Positions 15,388 to 22,870 of a stretch of 36,344 nucleotides of DNA are shown in pieces. Source of the stretch: J005 sp964613235 (GTDB lineage: Bacteria; Pseudomonadota; Zetaproteobacteria; Mariprofundales; Mariprofundaceae); the NCBI GenBank assembly GCA_964613235.1, contig CAZTGM010000011.1:1-36344 (forward strand), in the 5' to 3' direction. The notes below the pieces were generated by a model. That model did no database searches and was not told the DNA's origin. It saw nothing but the letters and a program-made list of their open reading frames with translations. A program made the translations under genes and the position numbers. Numbering within the stretch: the stretch's first letter is position 1; every line of letters begins with the position of its first letter.

Positions 15388-16179
15388 TCAGGATTCCGGG
15401 AAGCGGCCGCTGCGTACATCATCCGCCCAGCGCCGGATAGCATCATGGATGGTGGTACGCAAATCGGCATAGGCTGGTGCAAACGGCGGATTGTTTGCAG
15501 AGATGCCGAGCAGATCATGCCAGACCAGCACCTGCGCATCGCAATCGGTGCCTGCGCCGATACCGATGGTGGGAATGGTCAGTCTATTGGTGATGTCGGT
15601 AGCCAGATCGGCCGGGATATTTTCCAGCACAAGGCATACTGCGCCGGCATCGGCAACCGCAGCGGCATCGTGCAACAGCTGTTTGCGTTCTTCTTTATCC
15701 TTGCCGCGTTTGCCGTAGCCGCCGAATTTTTTCACCGATTGTGGTGTCAGGCCGATGTGCGCAACGACGGCAATGCCTCGCTTGGCCAGAAAGCGGATCG
15801 TGTCGGCCATGATCACGCCCCCCTCAATCTTGACGGCATCGCAGCCGGTCTGCTGCAGCACGTGCACGGAAGTCTCGAATGCCTGTTCCGGCGAACGTTG
15901 ATAGCTGCCGAACGGCAGATCGCAGACCACCCAGGCATGCGTGCGGCCTCGTACGACGGCGCTTGTGTGATGGATCATGTGTTCGAGTGTGACCGGCAGC
16001 GTGGAATCGAAGCCCAGCGCAACCATGCCGAGTGAATCGCCGACGAGCAGTACATCGGCGCCGGCTTCTTCGGCAAGCCGGGCGGAGACGGCATCATAAG
16101 CCGTCAGCCATACGATTTTCTGGCCTTGCTGCTTGGCGCGCAACAGCGTCGCTGCAGTGACCGGTTTACGACTGTTCAT
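15388..16179 (-). CDS. panB: 3-methyl-2-oxobutanoate hydroxymethyltransferase PanB
   Basis: First committed enzyme of pantothenate synthesis. It transfers a hydroxymethyl group from methylenetetrahydrofolate to ketoisovalerate, giving ketopantoate. The 263 residues match the family. Metal and substrate signatures are WLTAYDAVSARLAEEAG (near 24-40), LLVGDSLGMV (Asp near 46), DLPFGSYQ near 86-93, AVKIEGG near 113-119, and GIGAGTDCDAQVLVWHD near 195-211. The frame opens GTG-ATG-ATG; the ATG at 16179 leaves 5 bases after GAAAGG and is preferred. It is divergent from leuS across about 165 bases that must hold both promoters, though I see no strong hexamers there. Ketopantoate reductase (panE) is not in the window. 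Confidence 0.96.
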   Translation of the reverse strand: MNSRKPVTAATLLRAKQQGQKIVWLTAYDAVSARLAEEAGADVLLVGDSLGMVALGFDSTLPVTLEHMIHHTSAVVRGRTHAWVVCDLPFGSYQRSPEQAFETSVHVLQQTGCDAVKIEGGVIMADTIRFLAKRGIAVVAHIGLTPQSVKKFGGYGKRGKDKEERKQLLHDAAAVADAGAVCLVLENIPADLATDITNRLTIPTIGIGAGTDCDAQVLVWHDLLGISANNPPFAPAYADLRTTIHDAIRRWADDVRSGRFPES

Positions 16180-16346
16180 CATCACCTTTCCGCTTCGGCC
16201 CCTTGGTGGGTGCCGTCTTTAAGGACAAGCGAAGCATAGCGGCGGTGACGGCATATTGTCCAATTGCTGTGCCGACGTTTGCTTTCGGCGACAGAATCAG
16301 CAGCATCGCGGCTTTGAATTTCACAACGATTCTGGAGAGGTTGCCG

Positions 16347-18809
16347 GTGTCCGATCATTATGATGCACAGCAGATAGAGGCCAAATGGCAGGGCCGTTGG
16401 GCCGCAACAGGCGTGGATGCAGCCGGCGATGACCCGTCGGATACCCGCGAACGTTATTATTGCCTGGTCATGTTTCCTTATCCATCCGGCAACCTGCATA
16501 TGGGTCATGTGCGCAATTATTGTCTGGGCGATGCTGTGGCCCGCTACAAGCGCATGCGCGGTTTCAATGTGTTGCATCCGATTGGCTGGGATGCGTTCGG
16601 GCTGCCAGCGGAAAATGCGGCCATCAAACACAAGCGTCCGCCAGCCGTCTGGACGAAGGCGAATATCGATCAGATGCGTGAGCAGCTGAAGCGTCTGGGC
16701 CTGTCCTACGACTGGTCGCGCGAGATTGCCACCTGCCATCCCGATTATTATCGCTGGGAGCAATGGCTGTTTACCTGGCTGATGGAAAAGGGGCTGGCCT
16801 ATCAGGCCGATGCCGAGGTGAACTGGTGCGATCCCTGCCATACGGTGCTGGCCAATGAGCAGGTTGTCGATGGTGCCTGCTGGCGTTGCGATACGCCGGT
16901 CATTCGCAAGAACCTGAAGCAATGGTTTATCCGTATCACGGCCTATGCCGAGGAATTGCTGAACGACCTGGATCAGTTAAGCGGCTGGCCGGAAAAGGTT
17001 GTGGGCATGCAGCGCAATTGGATCGGCAAGTCGGTCGGCGCGGAAGTGTCGTTTGCCATCGAGGGCCGTGACGACACGCTGGATATTTTTACGACGCGAC
17101 CGGATACGCTCATGGGCGTAACCTATATGGCCGTGGCGGCTGGTCATCCGCTGGCGCAGGAGGCGGCGCAGCATAACCCGGCCCTGGCGGCGTTTGTCGA
17201 GGAATGCAGTCATATCTCGACCAAGGAAGCTGATATCGAGACGATGGAGAAGAAGGGCATGCCGCTGGGCATTGAGGCAATCCATCCCGTGACAGGTGAG
17301 CGTATCCCGGTGTGGGTAGCCAATTTTGTGCTCATGGGTTACGGCACGGGTGCGGTTATGAGTGTGCCGGCGCACGATGAACGTGATCATGCCTTTGCAA
17401 GGAAATATGGCCTGCCGATCAAACAGGTGATTCGTCCGCAGGGCGGTGAATGGGATATCGATATTGCAGCATTTACCGAAAGTGGTGTGCTGATACATTC
17501 CGGCACGTTTGATGGGCTCGGCTCGGAAGAAGCCAGAGGGGCCATCACGGCATGGCTGGCTGATCATGGCAAGGGGAAAGCACGTGTGCAGTATCGCCTG
17601 CGTGACTGGCTGGTATCCCGTCAACGCTACTGGGGGGCGCCGATTCCCGTCATCCATTGCGCGGACTGCGGAGCCGTGCCGGTGCCGGAGGATCAGTTGC
17701 CGGTGGAGTTACCGACCGATCTGCAGCCGACCGGTGGTGCATCGCCATTGAACGATTGTGATGCGTTCCGTCATACGACATGCCCGCGTTGCGGCAAGCC
17801 TGCCGAGCGTGAGCTGGATACCTTCGATACGTTCATGGAATCATCCTGGTATATGGATCGCTATACCAGTCCGCGCAATGACAGGGTGATGGTGGATGCT
17901 GAAGCCATGGCACGCTGGGCGCCTGTCGACCAATATATCGGCGGCGTGGAACATGCCGTCCTGCATCTGCTCTATGCCCGTTTTTATCACAAGCTCATGC
18001 GCGATGCGGGCCTGTTCACGCGCGAGCAGGGCGGTGATGAGCCGTTCCGCAACCTGCTGACGCAGGGCATGGTGCTCAAAGACGGTGCGAAAATGAGCAA
18101 GTCCAAGGGAAACACCGTTGATCCGAACGCTATCATTGAACATCTGGGGGCGGATACGGCGCGTCTGTTCACGTTGTTTGCGGCGCCACCGGAGAAGGAC
18201 CTGGAATGGAATGATGCCGGTGTCGACGGTGCGCACCGTTTCCTGAAACGCGTCTGGCGGCTGGCGGACAGGCTGGATGCAGAGGTATGTGGCGATGATG
18301 ACGCTGCAGCCGTGAAGGCGCTGCGTTTTGCCATTCATGCCACGATTCAGAAAGTCACGCATGCCTTTGAGCATGGCTTTGCCTTCAATGTGGCCATTGC
18401 CGCGCTGATGGAATTAAGTAATACGCTACAGGATTTTGTACCAGCCGGCGAGCAGGGTCGGGCGGCATATCGCGAGGGGCTGGATGCGCTGGTAGCGATG
18501 CTGGCGCCATTCGTGCCGCATTTCGCCTGCGAAATGGGCGAGCGACTGGGGTTTGATACGATGGCTGTGATGCGAGCCTGGCCGGAAGTGGATGAAAGCG
18601 CACTGGTACAGGATGAAATTACGCTGGTGGTGCAGATTCAGGGCAAGAAGCGTGGTGAAATCACGGTGCCGAAAGATGTGACGCAGCAACAGGCGCTGGC
18701 AGCAGCCGAGGCGGAAGCATCCATTCGCAAATGGCTGGACGGTATGCAGATCGTCAAGGTGATCCTGGTGCCTGGACGTTTACTTAATATCGTTGTGAGG
18801 CCGGCATGA
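16347..18809 (+). CDS. leuS: Leucyl-tRNA synthetase
   Basis: Class I aminoacyl-tRNA synthetase charging tRNA-Leu. From the GTG at 16347 the protein has 820 residues; GGAGAGG sits 6 bases upstream, and the N-terminus SDHYDAQQIEAKWQGRW matches family starts. An open frame extends upstream to 16203 but lacks a ribosome binding site. The HIGH-type motif is in PYPSGNLHMGHVRN near residue 50. The CP1 editing domain shows TTRPDTLMGVTY and GYGTGAVMSVPAHDERD. A Cys-pair zinc ribbon CADCG is near 440, and the KMSKS loop is in GAKMSKSKGNTVDP near 582. The stop overlaps the start of lptE by 4 bases, matching the widespread leuS-lptE-holA order. Confidence 0.97.
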   Translation: MSDHYDAQQIEAKWQGRWAATGVDAAGDDPSDTRERYYCLVMFPYPSGNLHMGHVRNYCLGDAVARYKRMRGFNVLHPIGWDAFGLPAENAAIKHKRPPAVWTKANIDQMREQLKRLGLSYDWSREIATCHPDYYRWEQWLFTWLMEKGLAYQADAEVNWCDPCHTVLANEQVVDGACWRCDTPVIRKNLKQWFIRITAYAEELLNDLDQLSGWPEKVVGMQRNWIGKSVGAEVSFAIEGRDDTLDIFTTRPDTLMGVTYMAVAAGHPLAQEAAQHNPALAAFVEECSHISTKEADIETMEKKGMPLGIEAIHPVTGERIPVWVANFVLMGYGTGAVMSVPAHDERDHAFARKYGLPIKQVIRPQGGEWDIDIAAFTESGVLIHSGTFDGLGSEEARGAITAWLADHGKGKARVQYRLRDWLVSRQRYWGAPIPVIHCADCGAVPVPEDQLPVELPTDLQPTGGASPLNDCDAFRHTTCPRCGKPAERELDTFDTFMESSWYMDRYTSPRNDRVMVDAEAMARWAPVDQYIGGVEHAVLHLLYARFYHKLMRDAGLFTREQGGDEPFRNLLTQGMVLKDGAKMSKSKGNTVDPNAIIEHLGADTARLFTLFAAPPEKDLEWNDAGVDGAHRFLKRVWRLADRLDAEVCGDDDAAAVKALRFAIHATIQKVTHAFEHGFAFNVAIAALMELSNTLQDFVPAGEQGRAAYREGLDALVAMLAPFVPHFACEMGERLGFDTMAVMRAWPEVDESALVQDEITLVVQIQGKKRGEITVPKDVTQQQALAAAEAEASIRKWLDGMQIVKVILVPGRLLNIVVRPA

Positions 18810-19294
18810 TGGTTCGCTTGATGCCGCTGTTGCTGGCTCTGCTGCTGTCCGGCTGCGGCTATCATCTGGTTGGCCAGGGGCAGAACGGCGTTTTAACGGG
18901 AAGTAAAACTGTGGCGCTGGTGGCATACAGTTTGCCGGTACGTTATGTCACCATGTTCAGGTCGAAGCTGGAACAGGCCGGATACAGCGTGCGGGATAAA
19001 AGTCAGCGTGATGTCGATGCTGTATTATTACTGCGCCAGGATTCCGTGCACTATACACCTTCGGCCTATGACAAGGCGGGTATCGCGACACAATATCGCA
19101 TGACGATCAGCGGTCACCTTACGGTAGAGAAAAACCGGAAAGCAGTCTGGAACAGCGGCAATGTGACAAGCAGCGGTGATATTTTTGTGGCCGGTGGCCC
19201 GGCGAGCATCGAGGCCTCACGTGTACGGCTGGAAGAGGATTTGCAACGGCAGTGGCTGCGAGATATCTGGGCGAGACTGCAATCAGGATTTTGA
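18806..19294 (+). CDS. lptE: LPS-assembly lipoprotein LptE
   Basis: Outer-membrane lipoprotein that plugs the LptD barrel and helps place lipopolysaccharide on the cell surface. The 162-residue product begins with a lipoprotein signal peptide: MMVRLMPLLLALLLSGCGYHL, with lipobox LLSGC and acylated Cys17. The GCGYHL sequence just after cleavage is typical of LptE. The remainder is diverged in sequence, as is common for this family. Its ATG overlaps the leuS stop, and holA follows one base after its stop, the conserved proteobacterial order. Together with msbA at 31451 it shows that the organism makes and exports LPS. Confidence 0.9.
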   Translation: MMVRLMPLLLALLLSGCGYHLVGQGQNGVLTGSKTVALVAYSLPVRYVTMFRSKLEQAGYSVRDKSQRDVDAVLLLRQDSVHYTPSAYDKAGIATQYRMTISGHLTVEKNRKAVWNSGNVTSSGDIFVAGGPASIEASRVRLEEDLQRQWLRDIWARLQSGF

Positions 19295-19295
19295 T

Positions 19296-20279
19296 GTGGA
19301 GCTAGGCCCCGATCGCCTGCTGTCGACGCCATCGTCCGTCTGTTATTTGCACGGCGAAGACCGGGATGCGTTGTTTGAGGCCGCTGAACAATTGCTGGCA
19401 GGGCATGGTGAGGATGCCTTGCGTTTGCGCGTAGATGTTTCGGATATTGATCAGATTCAGGTGGAAATGCGTAATACGGGGTTGTTCGGACCGCATTGTT
19501 GCCATGCGTTGATCCGCAATGCGGAGGCGGCAACACCCAAACAGGGTGAGCAGTTGTTGGCGTTGGCAACACAGGTTGCAGCACCGCATCGATTGATTAT
19601 CTGTGCTCCCGAGATGTCGTGGAAAAAGGCACTGCACAAGAAAATGCTGGCAGCTGAACATATTGCCTGCTGTCGGTTTCGCTTTCCCGATCAGGCCGGT
19701 TTCATTCGCTGGCTGGAGCAGCACTGTGCAGCAGTGGGCGTACATCCTAATGCCGATGCGTTGGCTTATATCGGTGAACGTCTGTTTGGCATGCGGCAGG
19801 CTGCACGGCAGCTGGTCGAGCGTTTGCAATGGTATCGCGGCGATGATGATGCACCGGTTACACTGACCGTGGTCATGGCGCTGTTGGGCGAGAAAAGTCC
19901 GGATGAACTGGAGGACTGGTGTCATGCCGTGGCCATGCGTGATGCCAGAGCCTTGTCGCTGACACGTGCCCTGTTGTACGGGCAGGGGGTGAGCGAGGTG
20001 CAGATGCTCTCCTGGCTGGGTACGCGTATGCAGCAGTTGTTGATGTATCGCTGGTTTCAGAGTCAGCGGCATCGTAATGCCTTGCAGGCGGCGGCCGTGT
20101 TCGGTGAGGCGAGGCAGCGGGTCGGCAGGGAGGCCGGACAATGGACGGGTCGCGAGCTGGTACGGGCAGTTGGTCGCATCGTTGCCGCGGAGAAACAGCT
20201 CAAGGGTGCAGCCATGGAGGAGAATCCGGTTATTATGGAGCGGTTAACGCTGGACCTGGTGGCGCGCGGGCATTTGTAA
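19296..20279 (+). CDS. holA: DNA polymerase III delta subunit HolA
   Basis: Clamp-loader subunit that opens the beta sliding clamp. The 327 residues from GTG 19296 are close to the E. coli length (343); AGGA lies about 7 bases before the start, which is two bases beyond the lptE stop. The N-terminal region shows the family pattern VCYLHGEDRDALFEAAEQL near 13-31, with the AAA+ fold strands LIICAPEMSW near 96-105, but no functional Walker A, as expected for delta. The C-terminal collar region GLSLTRALLYGQG-like (ARALSLTRALLYGQG near 220-234) matches the delta family. In E. coli nadD follows holA; here bioA follows instead, overlapping by one base. Confidence 0.9.
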   Translation: MELGPDRLLSTPSSVCYLHGEDRDALFEAAEQLLAGHGEDALRLRVDVSDIDQIQVEMRNTGLFGPHCCHALIRNAEAATPKQGEQLLALATQVAAPHRLIICAPEMSWKKALHKKMLAAEHIACCRFRFPDQAGFIRWLEQHCAAVGVHPNADALAYIGERLFGMRQAARQLVERLQWYRGDDDAPVTLTVVMALLGEKSPDELEDWCHAVAMRDARALSLTRALLYGQGVSEVQMLSWLGTRMQQLLMYRWFQSQRHRNALQAAAVFGEARQRVGREAGQWTGRELVRAVGRIVAAEKQLKGAAMEENPVIMERLTLDLVARGHL

Positions 20280-21553
20280 TGAACGACTGGCAGCACTTTG
20301 AGCGCGAGCATGTCTGGCATCCCTATGCCTCGATGTTGCAGCCGATTCCGACGTATGCAGTGCGTCGCGCGGAGGGTGTCTGGCTGGAACTTGAGGATGG
20401 ACGCCGACTCATCGACGGCATGGCCTCGTGGTGGTGCGCCATTCATGGTTATAATGTACCGGAGCTGAACGCAGCCCTGCAGGCACAAAGCAAGCAGATG
20501 GCGCATGTCATGTTTGGCGGACTGACGCATCAGCCGGCTGCGGAACTTGCCAGGCGATTGATCGATTTGACTCCGGGCGATATGCAGCATGTGTTTTTTG
20601 CCGATTCCGGTTCCGTGTCCGTGGAAGTGGCATTGAAAATGGCATTGCAATACTGGCAGGCGCGGGGGGAAACAGGGAAACATCGATTTCTGACCATTTG
20701 TCACGGTTATCACGGCGATACGTTTGGTGCCATGAGTGTCTGTGATCCGGTTTCCGGCATGCATCATCTGTTTGCTGCATTTCTGCCGCAGCAGTTATTT
20801 GCCGATGCGCCGACAGCGCAGAGCGATGACGCTTGGGACGATACGCAGATCGCATCATTTCGCGCGCTGATGGAGTATCATCATAAAGAGCTGGCAGCCG
20901 TCATTCTGGAGCCGATCGTGCAGGGTGCGGGCGGTATGCGTTTTTATGCGCCGGAGTTCCTGCGTCAGGTACGTCAGTTGTGCGATGCATATGATGTGTT
21001 GCTCATTGTTGATGAAATTGCCACGGGCTTTGGACGCACAGGCAGGATGTTCGCCTCCGAGCATGCTGCTGTTGCACCGGACATCATCTGTCTTGGCAAG
21101 GCGTTAACCGGCGGGTATATGACACTGGCGGCGACATTGACCACGGCGCGTGTCTGTCAGGGAATTCATGCCGATGGGCAGGGCGTGTTGATGCATGGCC
21201 CGACATTCATGGCCAATCCGCTGGCCTGCGCCGTGGCAGCGGCCAGCATCGATCTGTTACTGGCATCATCCTGGCAGCAGCGCGTGTGCCATATTGAGCA
21301 GCGTTTGCGCGAGGGATTGGCGCCATGTCGTACACATGCGGTCGTGCATGATGTGCGTGTGTTGGGTGCCATCGGTGTTGTGGAAATGAAACGGTCCATT
21401 GATGTGGCGCGTGTGCAGCAGCAACTGGTGGATCGAGGCGTTTGGCTGCGTCCGTTCGGGCGGTTATTGTATACCATGCCGCCGTATATTCTGGATGATG
21501 CGCAACTGGATGCGTTGACCTCGGCTATGTACGCGGTGCTTGATGATGTCTGA
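20279..21553 (+). CDS. bioA: Adenosylmethionine-8-amino-7-oxononanoate aminotransferase BioA
   Basis: PLP-dependent class III aminotransferase of biotin synthesis that converts KAPA to DAPA using S-adenosylmethionine as amino donor. 424 residues, close to E. coli BioA. The start MNDWQHFEREHVWHPYASM at 20279 is the typical BioA N-terminus and overlaps the holA stop (TAATG). DGMASWWCAIHGYNVPEL is near 42-59, FADSGSVSVEVALKMA is near 107-122, the PLP-phosphate pocket follows, and the Schiff-base Lys274 is in CLGKALTGGYMT. No other bio gene is in the window, so the pathway genes are dispersed. A radical SAM gene overlaps its 3' end. Confidence 0.95.
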   Translation: MNDWQHFEREHVWHPYASMLQPIPTYAVRRAEGVWLELEDGRRLIDGMASWWCAIHGYNVPELNAALQAQSKQMAHVMFGGLTHQPAAELARRLIDLTPGDMQHVFFADSGSVSVEVALKMALQYWQARGETGKHRFLTICHGYHGDTFGAMSVCDPVSGMHHLFAAFLPQQLFADAPTAQSDDAWDDTQIASFRALMEYHHKELAAVILEPIVQGAGGMRFYAPEFLRQVRQLCDAYDVLLIVDEIATGFGRTGRMFASEHAAVAPDIICLGKALTGGYMTLAATLTTARVCQGIHADGQGVLMHGPTFMANPLACAVAAASIDLLLASSWQQRVCHIEQRLREGLAPCRTHAVVHDVRVLGAIGVVEMKRSIDVARVQQQLVDRGVWLRPFGRLLYTMPPYILDDAQLDALTSAMYAVLDDV

Positions 21554-22409
21554 TATCCGTCTGAACAAGGCCGTGCTGGATGTGAGCAACCATGATCGCG
21601 ATGTGGCCGGCATGCGCTATGTGTATCCTGTTGTGTCGCGCCGGGCGGGCGGGGTGTCGGTGGGCATTAACCTGAATCCGAACCATGCCTGCAACTGGCA
21701 TTGCGCCTATTGTCAGGTGCCGAACCTTGTACGGGGCTCGGCACCTGATATCGATATGGTATTGCTGCGACAGGAGCTGACAACGATGCTTTCTGCCATC
21801 ACGCTGGGTGATTTTCTTGCCGAACACGCGCCGCCGGACATGCGCAGCCTGTGCGATGTGGCCATATCAGGTAATGGCGAGCCGACCAGTTGCCACAGAT
21901 TCGATGTGATTGTGCAATGCATTATCGACGTGATGCGGCAATTCGATATCGCCGTGCCATTGCGCCTGATTACCAATGGCAGTTATATGGGCAAGGCCCA
22001 TGTGCAGCGTGGCCTGAAGCTCATGCAGGCGTATGGCGGCGAAGTGTGGATCAAGGTCGATGCGGCTGATGAGGATGCCATTCGTCGCATCAACGGCGTG
22101 CAACTGGATGCTACGCGCCTGTATGCGCAGGTCAAACAGGCCGCAGAGCTGTGCCCGACATGGATTCAGACCTGCATGATGGCCTGGGATGGTGCGTCGC
22201 CGCCGGCGCACGAGATTGATGCCTACCTTGCGCTGTTGCATCAATTCAGAAAAACGGACGTGCCGATCAGGGGTGTATTGCTCTATGGGCTGGCACGCCC
22301 TTCGATGCAGCATGAGGCGGTGCATGTGCATGCGCTGGATGTGGCGTGGATGCGGGGGCTGGCACAACGAATTGAAGATATCGGTATATCGGTACAACTC
22401 AGCGACTAA
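21543..22409 (+). CDS. Radical SAM protein (COG0731-like), function unknown
   Basis: A 288-residue radical S-adenosylmethionine enzyme. The 4Fe-4S motif C-x3-C-x2-C is at Cys50, Cys54 and Cys57 in HACNWHCAYCQVPN. The SAM-contact GGE-like motif is replaced by ISGNGEPTSC near 113-122, and LRLITNGSYM near 144-153 fits strand 4 of the partial TIM barrel. The motif set resembles COG0731-type proteins, whose archaeal members modify wyosine in tRNA, but bacterial members are poorly understood. It begins inside the last codons of bioA (ATG 21543 or 21546) and closes the leuS operon. There is no SPASM-type C-terminal Cys cluster. A role near biotin is possible only by context. Confidence 0.72.
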   Translation: MMSDIRLNKAVLDVSNHDRDVAGMRYVYPVVSRRAGGVSVGINLNPNHACNWHCAYCQVPNLVRGSAPDIDMVLLRQELTTMLSAITLGDFLAEHAPPDMRSLCDVAISGNGEPTSCHRFDVIVQCIIDVMRQFDIAVPLRLITNGSYMGKAHVQRGLKLMQAYGGEVWIKVDAADEDAIRRINGVQLDATRLYAQVKQAAELCPTWIQTCMMAWDGASPPAHEIDAYLALLHQFRKTDVPIRGVLLYGLARPSMQHEAVHVHALDVAWMRGLAQRIEDIGISVQLSD

Positions 22410-22509
22410 GTAGTGTCAGGTATGTAAATAAACGTTTGCATGCTTGAAAATGTATCGCTATCGTTCGCCGCCCGAAAAGAAGGAAAGAAACCAAGAGGTA
22501 AATACGTTC

Positions 22510-22779
22510 ATGTCTTTGGCGCTGGAAGAAAAAAACGCGATAATCGAAAAATACCGCCGCAATGAGGGCGATACCGGTTCACCGGAAGTGCAGATTGCTC
22601 TCCTCACAGAGCGCATCAATCAGTTGCAGGGACATTTCAAGTCTCATCACAAGGATCATCATTCCCGTCGTGGCCTGCTGAAAATGGTTGGTCGCCGCAG
22701 AAATCTTCTTAACTATTTGAAGAACAAGGATTTTAACCGTTACCGCACGCTTATCGAAAGCCTGGGGTTACGTCGCTAA
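22510..22779 (+). CDS. rpsO: 30S ribosomal protein S15
   Basis: Binds 16S rRNA in the platform of the small subunit. Exactly 89 residues, the standard length, from ATG 22510 (MSLALEEKNAIIEKY). The signatures GDTGSPEVQIALLTERI (near 22-38), HFKSHHKDHHSRRGLLKMVGRRRNLL (near 41-66, split here as HFKSHHKDHHSRRG and LLKMVGRRRNLL) and the C-terminal YLKNKD and YRTLIESLGLRR are all canonical. The leader 22410-22509 is about 100 bases; TTGCAT (22436) and TATCGT (22459) with 17 bases spacing form a weak possible promoter. AAGAGG lies rather far (about 12 bases) upstream, which may relate to S15 autoregulation known in other bacteria. Confidence 0.97.
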   Translation: MSLALEEKNAIIEKYRRNEGDTGSPEVQIALLTERINQLQGHFKSHHKDHHSRRGLLKMVGRRRNLLNYLKNKDFNRYRTLIESLGLRR

Positions 22780-22787
22780 AATATATT

Positions 22788-22820
22788 CGGCGGCTCCGGA
22801 AGGGGCCGCCGTTTTTCTTT
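22788..22820 (+). terminator. Terminator between rpsO and pnp
   Basis: CGGCGGCTCC pairs with GGGGCCGCCG (one G-T wobble) around a GGAA tetraloop, followed by TTTTTCTTT. It stands 8 bases after the rpsO stop and 50 bases before the pnp start. It is comparable in position to the rpsO-pnp attenuator of E. coli, so pnp is read by partial read-through or from its own promoter. Confidence 0.88.
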
Positions 22821-22870
22821 TCTCGCGTTGAGACCACGCCAAGGGCATGTGCGAAAAAAGGAAAATGAAT

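Noticed and set aside
15387..15539. N-terminal extension of panC into panB
   Set aside because: The extension is unlike any PanC N-terminus; MDILHHPADVRQTL at 15386 fits, one base after the panB stop.
16203..16346. Upstream extension of leuS by 48 codons
   Set aside because: No ribosome binding site for it, and the GTG at 16347 has GGAGAGG six bases upstream with a family-like N-terminus.
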